Shown here: positions 49,335-59,800 of the stretch, in pieces | Position numbering within the stretch: position 1 is the first letter of the stretch | How the letters are laid out: each line of letters opens with the position of its first letter | Assembly (NCBI GenBank): GCA_036345935.2 | Contig: JADWOT020001420.1 | Coordinates: 33,026 to 97,025, forward strand | Source: Taenia hydatigena | Taxonomy: Eukaryota; Platyhelminthes; Cestoda; Cyclophyllidea; Taeniidae | DNA: 64,000 bases | Direction of reading: 5' to 3' | Made by a program: the position numbers and the translations under genes | The notes under the pieces: generated by a model | What the model was told of the DNA's origin: nothing | Database searches by the model: none | Seen by the model: only the letters and a program-made list of their open reading frames with translations

Positions 49335-49665
49335 GACCCCTCTTGACAGAAGAGATCTGGAGGCAGCATGTCCTTCTCCAAATTTTCCAATCTCGAGTAG
49401 CATACGGTCAAGGCAACTTGAGTCGCTAATCGTTAGCAAAGTCTATTCATCCACGTCTGTCCCTGGACGAACACGCTTTTGGGGTTTGCAAGTTAGCTCC
49501 TAACTAAATGAGCGACGCACAACAGCGCCGTTGTTGGCAAAATAAGTGCTAATTTAATGAGATTGGAGCGCATCTAACAGTCAGTCTTACGCAACTTCAT
49601 TCACACAATTGTTATCTAAATTTGGAACGTCTTTTTAAATCGACATTCATGAAATATGTGATGTT
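49335..49665 (+). mobile_element. Ty3/gypsy-like pol relic (region before reverse transcriptase), copy 2
   Basis: Direct-orientation relative of 24640-24905. It has extra sequence after gagtcgctaatcgttagc (about 60 bp, including ctgtccctggacgaac) and before the cagtcagtcttacgcaact part, so one copy lost or gained segments. The shared frame reads SYATSFTQLLSKFGTSF and is then interrupted by a stop. A probable integrase relic follows 0.4 kb downstream on the same strand. That is much too close for an intact reverse transcriptase and RNase H between them, implying a large internal deletion. Confidence 0.5.
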
Positions 49666-50089
49666 TAGCCTTGCTGGAATAACTGCTGGTTTTTTAATGG
49701 AAACATATATATGGACAATGTGCTGCGATTAGGCGACCTCGTGATTTGGATATACTTGGCAGATGACACACATGACATCATACCATCATGATGTAGGCGC
49801 AATCGAGGCTAAGATCTAACGCATAATATTTAAAGATTATACCTCCTTTACTAGACCATAAGCGGCACTAAACTAACAATCCAGAAGTGCGCTTAAACAG
49901 CTTTGATGTTTGTGGAAGTTTACCTAAGAATTTAAGCGCTGTCTCGTCAGCAGACCGATTCAGGTGGCATTAAAAGGCGTAGAATGTTCGGTGGCCTTTC
50001 AATCCACCGTCGACAAGTCTGGTCCAGAGCGAGCAACGCGAATAAGTCGGTGGTCAAAATGTATTGTGCAATAGCCTCCGTGGCGAAGG

Positions 50090-50240
50090 CTCGCAGATTA
50101 TTTTGTCAAATGCAAATCTGAGTCGTAAGTCACCCACTCCTCAATCTTAGATGGCAGCAAATTCAAATGGATTGCGCTGCATAAATGTTTCTGCCAGTTA
50201 AATTTGTCGCAGCCTATACCGAATTCCATCCAAAAATGAT
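50090..50240 (+). mobile_element. Probable Ty3/gypsy integrase-core relic
   Basis: From 50090 the frame reads LADYFVKCKSES, a TAA, VTHSSILDGSKFKWIALHK, CFCQLN. This fits the integrase core pattern 'vA.aFv..Wi..fG.P..I.tDrG.qF.s.lw...c.lLg'. The Asp at 50150 would be the second catalytic acid and is followed by the small-residue/Phe pattern. In another frame AYTEFHPK (50212-50235) resembles the 'TAYHP' motif that follows, implying a frameshift. A stop and a frameshift make it dead. The match is short and degenerate. Confidence 0.35.
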
Positions 50241-53200
50241 TTCAGAGCTCTTTGACATAAGGAGAAGCAGATGGATTCTAATCGACACTTTCTAACCGCA
50301 TTTGGGTCCGCGCGACTCTACAATATCATATATTTCGGCCTCTTCCTTAGCTCCTTATCAAAACATGATGGCAAATAAGGAACGCATGTTTTGGTTTATA
50401 GCATTAAATGCTGCATTTGCTAATCAGTCCCCAACAAGTAAGAACCGACCCCACCGCAGCCTGCTTGCTTCAAGAAATGTTGCTACACTAATAATATGTA
50501 GGCTGCATCATCAGTCGCATCAGGCTTCTGAAGAAATGCTGTACAGTTTACGCTTATGACTGCGTTATCCATCTGATGAAACCTTCACACTTCCGTAGAT
50601 AGGGTTTGTCAGTCACCTTAAGGCCTTCCGCGTCCTGTTAGATAGTAATTATTACATGCACTTTCAATGGACAGGGAATAATTCGAATGGGATAAAAAAG
50701 TCCCTCGGAATCCCTTAGAGGCCTTGGTGACCCCAACACCTATCCGATCATCGCCATATCAATGATTTGACGACCGAAAAGTCTCATTAACTGGCCCAAT
50801 ATGATGAAATGGGAGCGGTGGAACGTGATTTGGGCAAAAACAAAGCACAGTCAAAAGTGCACTTTTGTACCAGAAAAAAGACGACGAAAATGACCATAGC
50901 TTTCACGCTTTCAAAAGCAGTGATGTGTTAATCTCCTTTGCCTCTGATTTTGTTGTTTGGGTAATTTAGTAAACGATAACCTGAAATTTCGGGCAAGTGA
51001 CAGGCTTAGGATCAGCATGGTATCCAATTTGGTTCACTTCTACACAAAGTTGTCGGAATCGAAAAGACTTTCGTGGTGCAAATATAGCCCACCGGACAAG
51101 CAGAACAGAGGCCAGTGTAATATTCTCTGGTCAGAAGCGCCCATTTTCTGGGCCGCGACGAATGAGTCTTGCGGTTTAGGGACGAACAATCGCTATTTTT
51201 GCCAAGGGAAGAAAGTGGCACGTGGGATCTGGCTAATAATGCGGATAGTCAGGATCACTTAGTAAACCACCACTCATCCCCCTTGCTCGTCGTTGTCGGC
51301 TGGAGCGCCTGCCTTACAAGGCATCTACGGCAAAGGCAGCCTTAACCACTGCCACGGCGTCATTAAAAGTAGTTTTCACATCGTATTCGTTAAGATAAGA
51401 TTGAACGTTCATTAATATCATGTTCCTACACCTCTTTCGTGCGCGTGTAGGGTGGTTTTCTGAACGGTTGTTCGACTGTGTGAATACTTTATGATGCTAA
51501 ATGATACATTCTGCCGCAATTACTGAGCAAAAAGCTTCTGTTTATCACTGAATCGTCCACACATTTGTCACCTCACAATGCTGGAGCACTTCTTGTCTAA
51601 GACACTACGGCTTGTATGCATAGTTGCGTTCGAGATGGACTGTAGGCACAGATGTTCACTGGGATTCAGTGATGGCTAAGACCCATCTACTTGACAGAAT
51701 TCAATATAACTAGGGGATGTATCGGAGGGCCTTCTTGAAAACCGTAAGCGCTAGTAAATCATCTCTGAACTACTAGCCTGTTGAATGGGTGAAACGACGT
51801 ACATAAACAAGGTACTTCCTCTCCTTGCTTTCCTTATTTTTATAAAAAATCTTTGTTGTTAGCATTATGTGTTTTTGTTTGCAATTGGTTGAGAACTATA
51901 ACGGTTTAGAAGACTCAACGACTGCATTACGCATTGTAGAGAGAAGCTTAAATTGAAATGTTGCAGTGATAATAATAGGTTATAAAATGGTGGTGACGCT
52001 CTCTAAATTTTGCAAAGCGCACACGCAATTACTTTTTTAGTTGACTATCAATTGATAATCGACGTGGGCTAATTAATCGCTTGACATTTTTGGCCACTCA
52101 ATGACCCTGAGCTGAAGGCGCTTGACCACCAATGCAGGGACGACTGCGCGCATTCAGGGACGTAGTAAGCAGGTGTCTCTAAGTTTGCTTATGCCCCTCA
52201 GTTGTTATCGCCTCATCAATTATTGTACAACTTAGCTAAGGCGTGTATTTGAGGTCCGATTCATTGAGCTATTTAGAAGTGGAGCGATAGATACACTTTA
52301 CCATTGCGTTTCAAGCAATAAAATGCGCCTTTCCTTTAGCAACAAGTAAGCTGTTTTGGTTAATGGTGGGTGATTTTTGTGGGAATACTTATCGCTGCTC
52401 AGTAGGTGGACGGCGACGTCTCAGGACTCAGTGGCTGTTGTAAAGATTAGGCAAGTGTGAACGCTGCGAGCATCTAAATGACTTAATCATTTCTTATGGG
52501 TGATGGCTGATTTGGCTATTTTTTGCAATTGATTAAATATCTTTACCACATAAGGAAAAAATTCAAAAGAAATTTCATACGGTATAATTTGGTTTTCCTG
52601 GTCGCCGCGAGATACACGAATTCCATCTTATTGCAGTGGCATTCAGGGTAGACTAAAATTGAAGGCAAGCGAATCCGCAAGCGGCGTCGATACAGACGTC
52701 AAGCAGGTGGCAGGTTAGGAGCATTGACGAGGTTTTTAGGACGATAAGGAAATTCTAGCTTAAAACTTATGCTACTGAAGTGAATGTCTTTTCTACACTT
52801 TAGCGGCCAACGCCTCTGGTAACTGTGCAGACACATCCATTTCTGGAGAATCACGAAAGGGGAGCGGCGGGGCTTAAGATATTTGTAGAACTTGCGTAAT
52901 TTAGCGCAGCACTGCAAACTGCGCACACTTGTGTGCCAGAGGAGCTGGAGTTAGACTGACCAAAGCATGCTGCCTCAGTCGCCGCCATTAAAGCTGTTTC
53001 AATGGTCACAGAAGTAGCCTCAGAGAAAGTGTAACAGAACCTTAACGCGGCTAAGATCATCACAGCAGAATTTAAGGTAAGGGGACCGATTTCCTGATAT
53101 TACTGGACGCCGTCCTATGTCCCCTATTTTTGTAAGCTCTTGTCGCTCTCCTACGTACCCATTCATCATGCCAAACACTTACCCACTTCATACCATTTCA

Positions 53201-54819
53201 GCCCTTTCTGCATGGTCATCATTACTTCTCGTTCATAGTTCTAGTAGCTTCGTTCATCCAATGTTTTTGCATTCATGTATTGTTTACGGCTTCGTTTGCC
53301 AACTCAATTATTTGTTCTACCTGCTCGATAATTTCTATTATTTATTTAGTTGTTCTGATCAAACAAGCTGATGTGTCTTGTCTTAAATTTTCTGACGAAA
53401 CTCTTAGATTAGTTGCGTGCTTTGAGATTGCCTTAAGTTCTCCAAGCGCAGAGGTGTTAGTTAAGAGAGGTGTTGTTAAAAGCAGCCTGCGTAAGTCGAA
53501 TAATTGATTCTCATGACCATACATAACACAAAGCCATCCCCTTCGTGAATTAGCACCACTTTCCCTGATTGCGGTCCTGGTAAGATGAAGTGTCAAATGA
53601 CAAGAGGTCACTGGTCTAGAAAATTGACCCTCTCCTCTATGCAGACATCAATGTGTCATATGTTGTGCCCATCGTTTTATGCAGCTTCATCAAGTTCTAA
53701 TGCAGTAGCGAAGTAGGGCCATGCACACAGACGCACAGTCAGTTAAGTTTGACCAAAATTCATGCAACATGGCATGGTTGCACCATGTGTAAGATGTGGT
53801 AATAGATGCAAAAATGTGGATTTGGCCTAGGCGATGACAGAGTCTGTGCAAGACCATTTGTATCACTTCGCGTTTGTAAGTTAGAAGCAGGGTAAGACGC
53901 TGAGCAGACAGTGCTATCTCCTACATCCAACGTTAATGCAATGAAAGGGCTTGTTTGCGGGACATTTGCTCTTGAATATGCGTGTTGGGTGGGCCTTTGG
54001 GCATTCAGGAAAGAAGACAATTGTATCAGTTTATCACGTAGACTGATTTATGCTACACAGTCAACGCATAAGAAGCGTGCACACTTTGGAACCTACGACC
54101 ATTTAGCTTCCTGCAAAGCAGGTGCATTTCGATGGGAAGGAAGGACACAGAAGCGCGGCCCAACGGCTTCTCCTACGCGCGCCGTCATGGCTACGTATCG
54201 CTTTCAACGAGTCAGTAAGGAAAGTGCTTGCAGCTGGTTGGCTCACACAAAGACACGCGCTGCGATGGCGGTTGGATTTTAACGCAAATAATGCCAAAAT
54301 CCGCAGGTCTTTCTCAAATTTTGATTGCTTCTAGAAGGGAAATCGAAGGAGCCTCAATAAAAGATCTCACACCAACGGAGGATGATAAAGTTGTCAATGG
54401 TAATGCAAGCCAAAGATAACCAAATTGAAGAAAATTAGAGCTTATTTGGGCAGTAAGTAAAGGGCATGTCGCGCAGTTATTAACCAAGAGATGCCAATAA
54501 TTCTCCTTTTCAAATTGTGTTTATGCCCCTGTAATGTTTTTTTTAAAGTTTTGGTCAGCATTTAAGCTTACGAAAGGATCGCGGTGGATATAGATTAAAA
54601 ACGCAGCAATTTCTTTAACCAATGCAATTTGAAGCAGGATTTCAAATGTGAAATTTCGATCAATGAAAAATTTTCGCTGTTAAATATCCAAGATTTGTCA
54701 GGGCAACACGAGCAGTAGCATAGAGCCCATCGCTAATATGTCAAGATTAAATTAAATGGGCTGCATGTATAGCTTTACGCTAATGTATCATGTAAACATT
54801 AAAAGAAATGGCAATGCAT
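50241..54819. other. No gene recognised
   Basis: Frames at 50302-50559, 50957-51262, 53117-53371, 53911-54282 (plus) and 52699-53063 (minus) carry no motif I can name. GC rises locally around 54100-54290, where two overlapping frames are open; this could be an old gene fragment but I cannot assign it. Confidence 0.45.
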
Positions 54820-55062
54820 TTATCCGGCCCTATGGACGACGCAGGCCAGCGCAATCGACAAAGCCGCATTAATCATCAGCAAACCGACCATCCGTTTCGG
54901 ATTTGCTTTTGCAGCAAACGGCGCGACTGCATTGTATCCCTTTTTATTAAATAATAAGAACCCGATGTCCACAACATGATATGCTTTTGATTCTTTCACC
55001 TGAATGACTATCGGACCGACCGCAAGTGCAAGGCAGTGTCTTGAAGGGACGATTTTTACTTC
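54820..55062 (-). pseudogene. Bacterial-looking membrane-protein fragment (open frame without start)
   Basis: On the minus strand the frame is open for 80 codons, from the codon after a TGA at 55065-55063 down to a TAA at 54822-54820. It includes LALAVGPIVIQVKESKAYHV, VDIGFLLFNKKGYNAVAPFA and AKANPKRMVGLLMINAALS, ending IALACVVHRAG. Two hydrophobic stretches separated by a short polar loop suggest a small integral membrane protein. Codon choice (gcg, ccg, cgg, gtc, atc next to aaa, gaa) and amino-acid texture look bacterial and unlike the frames around it. There is no ATG before the internal Met, so the N-terminus is missing. The flanks return to ordinary AT-rich DNA on both sides. I do not recognise the family. 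It could be a transferred bacterial fragment, an assembly contaminant, or chance. Confidence 0.45.
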
Positions 55063-55065
55063 TCA

Positions 55066-56612
55066 TTGCTACTTTGAATTTAATGCTTATATTATACTAG
55101 ATTCAAAATATTCTGGGTGCGCTCATTAGTTACAATTTCACAGTCATATGCATCCCTCCTCTTCTTCAAATTAGGGTGCACAATTAATCATATAGTATCA
55201 GAAAATGAGATTTGAAAGAAAGGTTTTGCGCATTTTGCCCACTATAAGAAAGCCTTTGCAACATTAATTTACTTTTGACACCAACGGGTTATTTGTAATT
55301 CCCAAAGTAAATAGACTGAACACACAGACCATAAAATTATCGCCACGGTTGGTAGGACAAACGCTTACATGCGGTGCTATTCGATTTTTACTCTAAGTTG
55401 CGACAATCGTGTACATAGGTAGATGGTGAGACGGATTTGTGCAGAGAGGCAAGTTAATCACCTCACTACGTCCACGTGTGACCGGTTAATGCGATTATCT
55501 AATGCTTGTGATCTGAGACCAAAATCAAAGGGTGCGACGAGCTGTCCTTATTGGAACTTTGCTAGGGTACTTATCATGGCTGATAAATAGGTGTGACACA
55601 AGCCGTAACTTCATGGAAAGGATTATTGTGCACAAGCCAAAAGTTGGTGCAAAATGAGCTACCGTGGATGGTGAAATCACTGATATGATTATAAGCATTA
55701 CTCTTCTGGTAAACTTTCAAAATATTCTACGGTTACGTCTCTAAGGATGTAGGTAAACACCTACTAGCTCTCTACCTCGACACCAATACTGCTGGCATCA
55801 CTAAGCTAAAGTTCGGCCTTGATTGCTGCGAGATGTGGAGGCTTGCATACGGTTTTATACAAACACTAATACTGAAGTTTCCATAGGTCTTGTGGACACC
55901 TGTAACACTGTTGTTGCATTAGAAAGCATTGCTTATGGACAGATAAGACTTTGTTTTTCCAAAGACAGATTCATGCACAGGCTAGCACAATTACGGATAT
56001 TTCAATGTCGGAACAAATCGACAAGTAAGGTTATTTCTGTGTCACCCACAGGTTTTGTCCAAAGATAAATTTTTGAAAGACCGTCGCATTGACTGGCATC
56101 CATTTGTAAGTGTGAGCTTGAATTTCCCAACTAAAGCCACCTAACACGCATTTGGAACAGTTGCATTTTTAAGCTCATTATCGTACAGCACGGACTAATT
56201 CAATTGACCCTGATCCGAGTTGGACTGCTTGCTTCCTCTAAAAAATAGATAAAATGGCCTAAAAGACGAGCAAATGAATTGCAATGTGCTAACAGCCGAA
56301 TGGTATTTTTCCGATTTTCATCATAATTTACGCAAGCACGATGTACTGACCAGCAACTAGTAGTAGTACATACAACAAACGAAAAAGCTAAGGCCAACCA
56401 AAGTGGCGTTTCTAGGCTCATGCAAAAGTAGCATCATAGCAATGGTGTTGAACTATGGGGGGCTGTTAGCACGCTCTTCTCTCCATATGATCAGGCCAAA
56501 GAGAAGATTAATGATCCATTTGTGGTAGATGCGATGGGCTGGCGCCTATGCCATTGGCGACGTGAACTTTGTTAGTAGTGGTGTTGCGTTCCACCAATGG
56601 GAAGAGGTTGTC
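55066..56612. other. No gene recognised
   Basis: A plus-strand frame at 55823-56068 and a minus-strand frame at 56200-56421 show no motif. No H2A partner is visible upstream of the H2B copy, where a divergent histone pair would place it. Confidence 0.5.
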
Positions 56613-56841
56613 ATGACCCCTGAGGTAGTGGCAGGCAAGGCTGCGAAGAAGGCATCAAGGGTGAAGGCACAGAAGGCGGTGAAGGAGAAATAGAAGAGGA
56701 GGAGGATGAGTTACGCTACCTGTATTGATGGTGTCAGGCGAAGTCCATCCTGATGCGGGCATCTCCTAGAAGACGATGTGTGAAATGAACTCCTTCGTGG
56801 ACGATATCTTTGAGCGAAATGCTACTAAGTTGAACTGGTAA
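56613..56841 (+). pseudogene. Histone H2B pseudogene, second copy
   Basis: From ATG at 56613 the frame reads MTPEVVAGKAAKKASRVK, AQKAVKEK, a TAG (56691-56693), KRRRMSYATCIDGV. This is the basic H2B tail and the start of helix 1. A 2-base deletion then shifts the frame at about 56736-56742; from 56743 it continues VHPDAGIS, a TAG (56767-56769, where Ser TCG is usual), KTMCEMNSFVDDIFERNATK, LNW and TAA (56839-56841). VHPD-GIS and MNSFV-DIFER are hallmark H2B strings in correct order. The alpha3/C-terminal part is missing or unrecognisable. Three stops and a frameshift make it dead. Its tail (ASRVKAQK) aligns with that of the 20.4-20.8 kb copy (ASKVKVPK), so both come from similar genes. No divergent H2A neighbour is visible. 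Confidence 0.92.
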
Positions 56842-59800
56842 CGCACTAGAATGACTAGATCATTACGAGCAGAAAATTATGGGCTGTAGTACGCCTGCCA
56901 CTGCTCACTGAGTTTGCAATCCATGATCCGTTTCGAATGTGACTGTCCAACCACTTCTCTCCTCTGCACTTTGTGTGCTCAAGTTTATCATCATCGCCAC
57001 CGGTAAAACAACCTAATTCCATGTACTGTAGCGGCGCGTGCTTCAGCGTAAGCCAATCAGTTAAGAGTATATTTCCTACTGGTTCCTTGCATGCGACGCT
57101 AACCCAAGCGACACGCGTGAGCGAAGTCGTTGCTCTGCGTCTATGCGGTCTTCAGCCCTATCGCAATACGTTGACATTAAACGAAGGAAGACTATCTGTT
57201 CCTTTGCTTAACAGTGAGCAAACGTGCTGATATAATTGAGGGTAGCAGAGTCATTACCAGCTCTAGAGCAGAAGGCGATCGATGTGGTAGGATTAATCTA
57301 TGCAAATCCTCTACTGATGCCATCATTCTCATGTCCAGTAGACTAGGATTTCAGTCAAACGCAATCAAGCCCACATACAACTTATTGTCTCTTTCTCATC
57401 AAGTTAACGCTGGGCATAGGATCATGAGTCGCCTGTTCAAAACTCTACCCCGCTTCCAAATTGCTAATCAAAGCGTCAGCGTTCGGGCCAAGTCTACATC
57501 TGTATTTACATCCCTTGAGAAGAGGATAGACTTCTCCACGACGAATTAAATACTCACTAGTGTACCTCTTGGGTTCTGCAGAAATTGTGTTCACGCTTAA
57601 CTGACTTTGTGTCTGCTTGCAAAACCCTGCTCTGTTACTCGATTAAAACTCATTGCTGGGCTCGCAATGAGAGATACTCTAGTATGGGTAAGCAGACGGA
57701 GGTTTGGTTGCCAGGACAATGCTGTAATGCCACCTGACGCGATGTCTTCTCGACCTGCAATCAGTTAGCGAGTGATGTTTGTTCACGCCATAACTGACTG
57801 CATTTTGTAATGTCACGGAATGCAATTGACGAAATCTAGTTAGACTGCGTAATTGTTTAATTTTACGTGACAGCTAGGCAATGAGACAAATCACCACCAA
57901 TCGCAAGAACAGCACAATCAAATGGAGCTGCAGGCATAACTGAAGCTCAGATCTAGTAAATTTGAGTACATTAGTGAGTTTGGAAATGCTTCGAGATTGG
58001 AATAGGTGTATTTAAAACAAAACTATGTTAACGTACAAGAGCAGATCAACATCAAGGAAAATTTAGGCACTTAACACTCCTCAGACCATCTTATTTCGGC
58101 CTCGCTGAGAGTTTCTCTTTGGTGCAATTGTGCAAAGTCGTATGAGTCGTGCAGTGAGTTATTGACAAGCGTTGATAGCTGTGAGTTGCAGACGTGATAT
58201 CTCACTGACATCATGATAAGCTCCTAATTCTAACGCGTAACACCGCATAAGGATCTGTTTTCTGTGCCTATCCCTTTGCCCACTTTGATGTTTGCGCTCA
58301 TTTGTAGCCCTAGCAATGGGATTTGATGCACAAGGGGCCCATAATTTGGGGTCTAATAAACAAATAACTCGAAGTACAGAAACAACGAAGCAAAATCCGA
58401 ACCAACTACAGCAGCCGATTCGTGAGTTCAGAATCTCTAAGTCCACGTCAAACGGATGCTGCGATGTTCAATGCCGCAGGTAAGGAACTGGGATCAAGAC
58501 GTGACAGGAAGGCCCTGAAATGCATTTATGATACCTTAAATATGTAGCCGTATGAAAAGGTGCGAAAAATACATCATTAAATAATGGCTTAATAAAAGCT
58601 GTCACTTAACTGCTACGAATGACTGCAGCACATACTGAAGGCGAGACAGTACATACGCCGGTTGTCACAATGTAGGGCATCAGGGTTAGTGGCTGGGTAG
58701 ACGCAGGATCATTTGGTAGGTTAGAGGTCCTTAGGCACCTTGAGATCAGCACGTTACAATGACAATAACCTAGGCCTAACAGAAGTGGTAAGGCATCAAG
58801 GAATGTCAGTGGCGTAATGGATGTCGGTCGCAAGTCAATGGTAATGGTAGTCCTCAGCGGCCGTTCATTGTTGAGCATAGCCATTGGGGCGTCTGCATTA
58901 CCGCACGCTGAATTGTGAGTGCATGAGTTGCAGCTGCTGCGATCTTAGACCAAGAATCGATTTGGGCATGTCAACATCGTAAAAAGGTTACGAGTTCATT
59001 TTTAGACCGTTAATTACATTGCGCATTAATGCAAATGCGAAATGTTACTGCACTTTTCTTTGCGATAATGCGAATCGCATGGAGAGCAGAGCTTGCAAAA
59101 AGCATCCTCTACAGACAGGCCCTCTACTATTATAACGGAAAATGGCCTACCATCATGGCTGGTAGTTACCGATGGCTAATCCGCCAAATGCAATTAGTTA
59201 TAACCTAAGTTTTATCTCATTGTCTGATAAATTAAATATCAAAAACTGCAGTCTTTATCGTAGTTTGCTTCTTGCACGTTGCAAAACCACACCTTATGCA
59301 TTTAGTTGATTAGCTTGTGCAAAGAACATAGCTTGTACATCCTCCTGCAGCCTTATTTAAATGCACTTGGGATTTTTTCTGGAATGCAAATGACATGCCA
59401 ACTTCATTAAAGCATCATTCCTGGTCTCACAAAATAAAGCATTGGTAAAGAAGCAAAATATTTGCCTTAATAAACACGTTGTATGTGATGCAAATGATCT
59501 ATAGTCAACCAATTCAGAAAAAGCAATTGAAAATCAGCGAGTGGTAAAAACATGGCAACACTGTCAATCAGGTAGAACGTTATATTAAGCAAATAGTACA
59601 AAGGGCATGAATAAAATCTGCATGTAGAATAACTCTAAATGATGTGAGCTGTGCTGCTTGTATTAAGGCAAGAGCAATAGTTAAAGCAAAACCATCCAAA
59701 TTTTACTCAAACCGACAGTCACGCAACACATTAGGGATAGCGAAAGCCACACGCCCAAATGATAACCCACTCAAGCACTCGGAGGTGACATCTAAAATGT

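Noticed and set aside
53911..54334. Overlapping frames in a GC-richer patch
   Set aside because: No motif recognised; compositional bias alone can keep both open.
58606..58884. Minus-strand frame with a faint H2A-like ISR.L...ND stretch
   Set aside because: Spacing to other H2A motifs is wrong by about 14 residues and the central AGNAA motif is absent.
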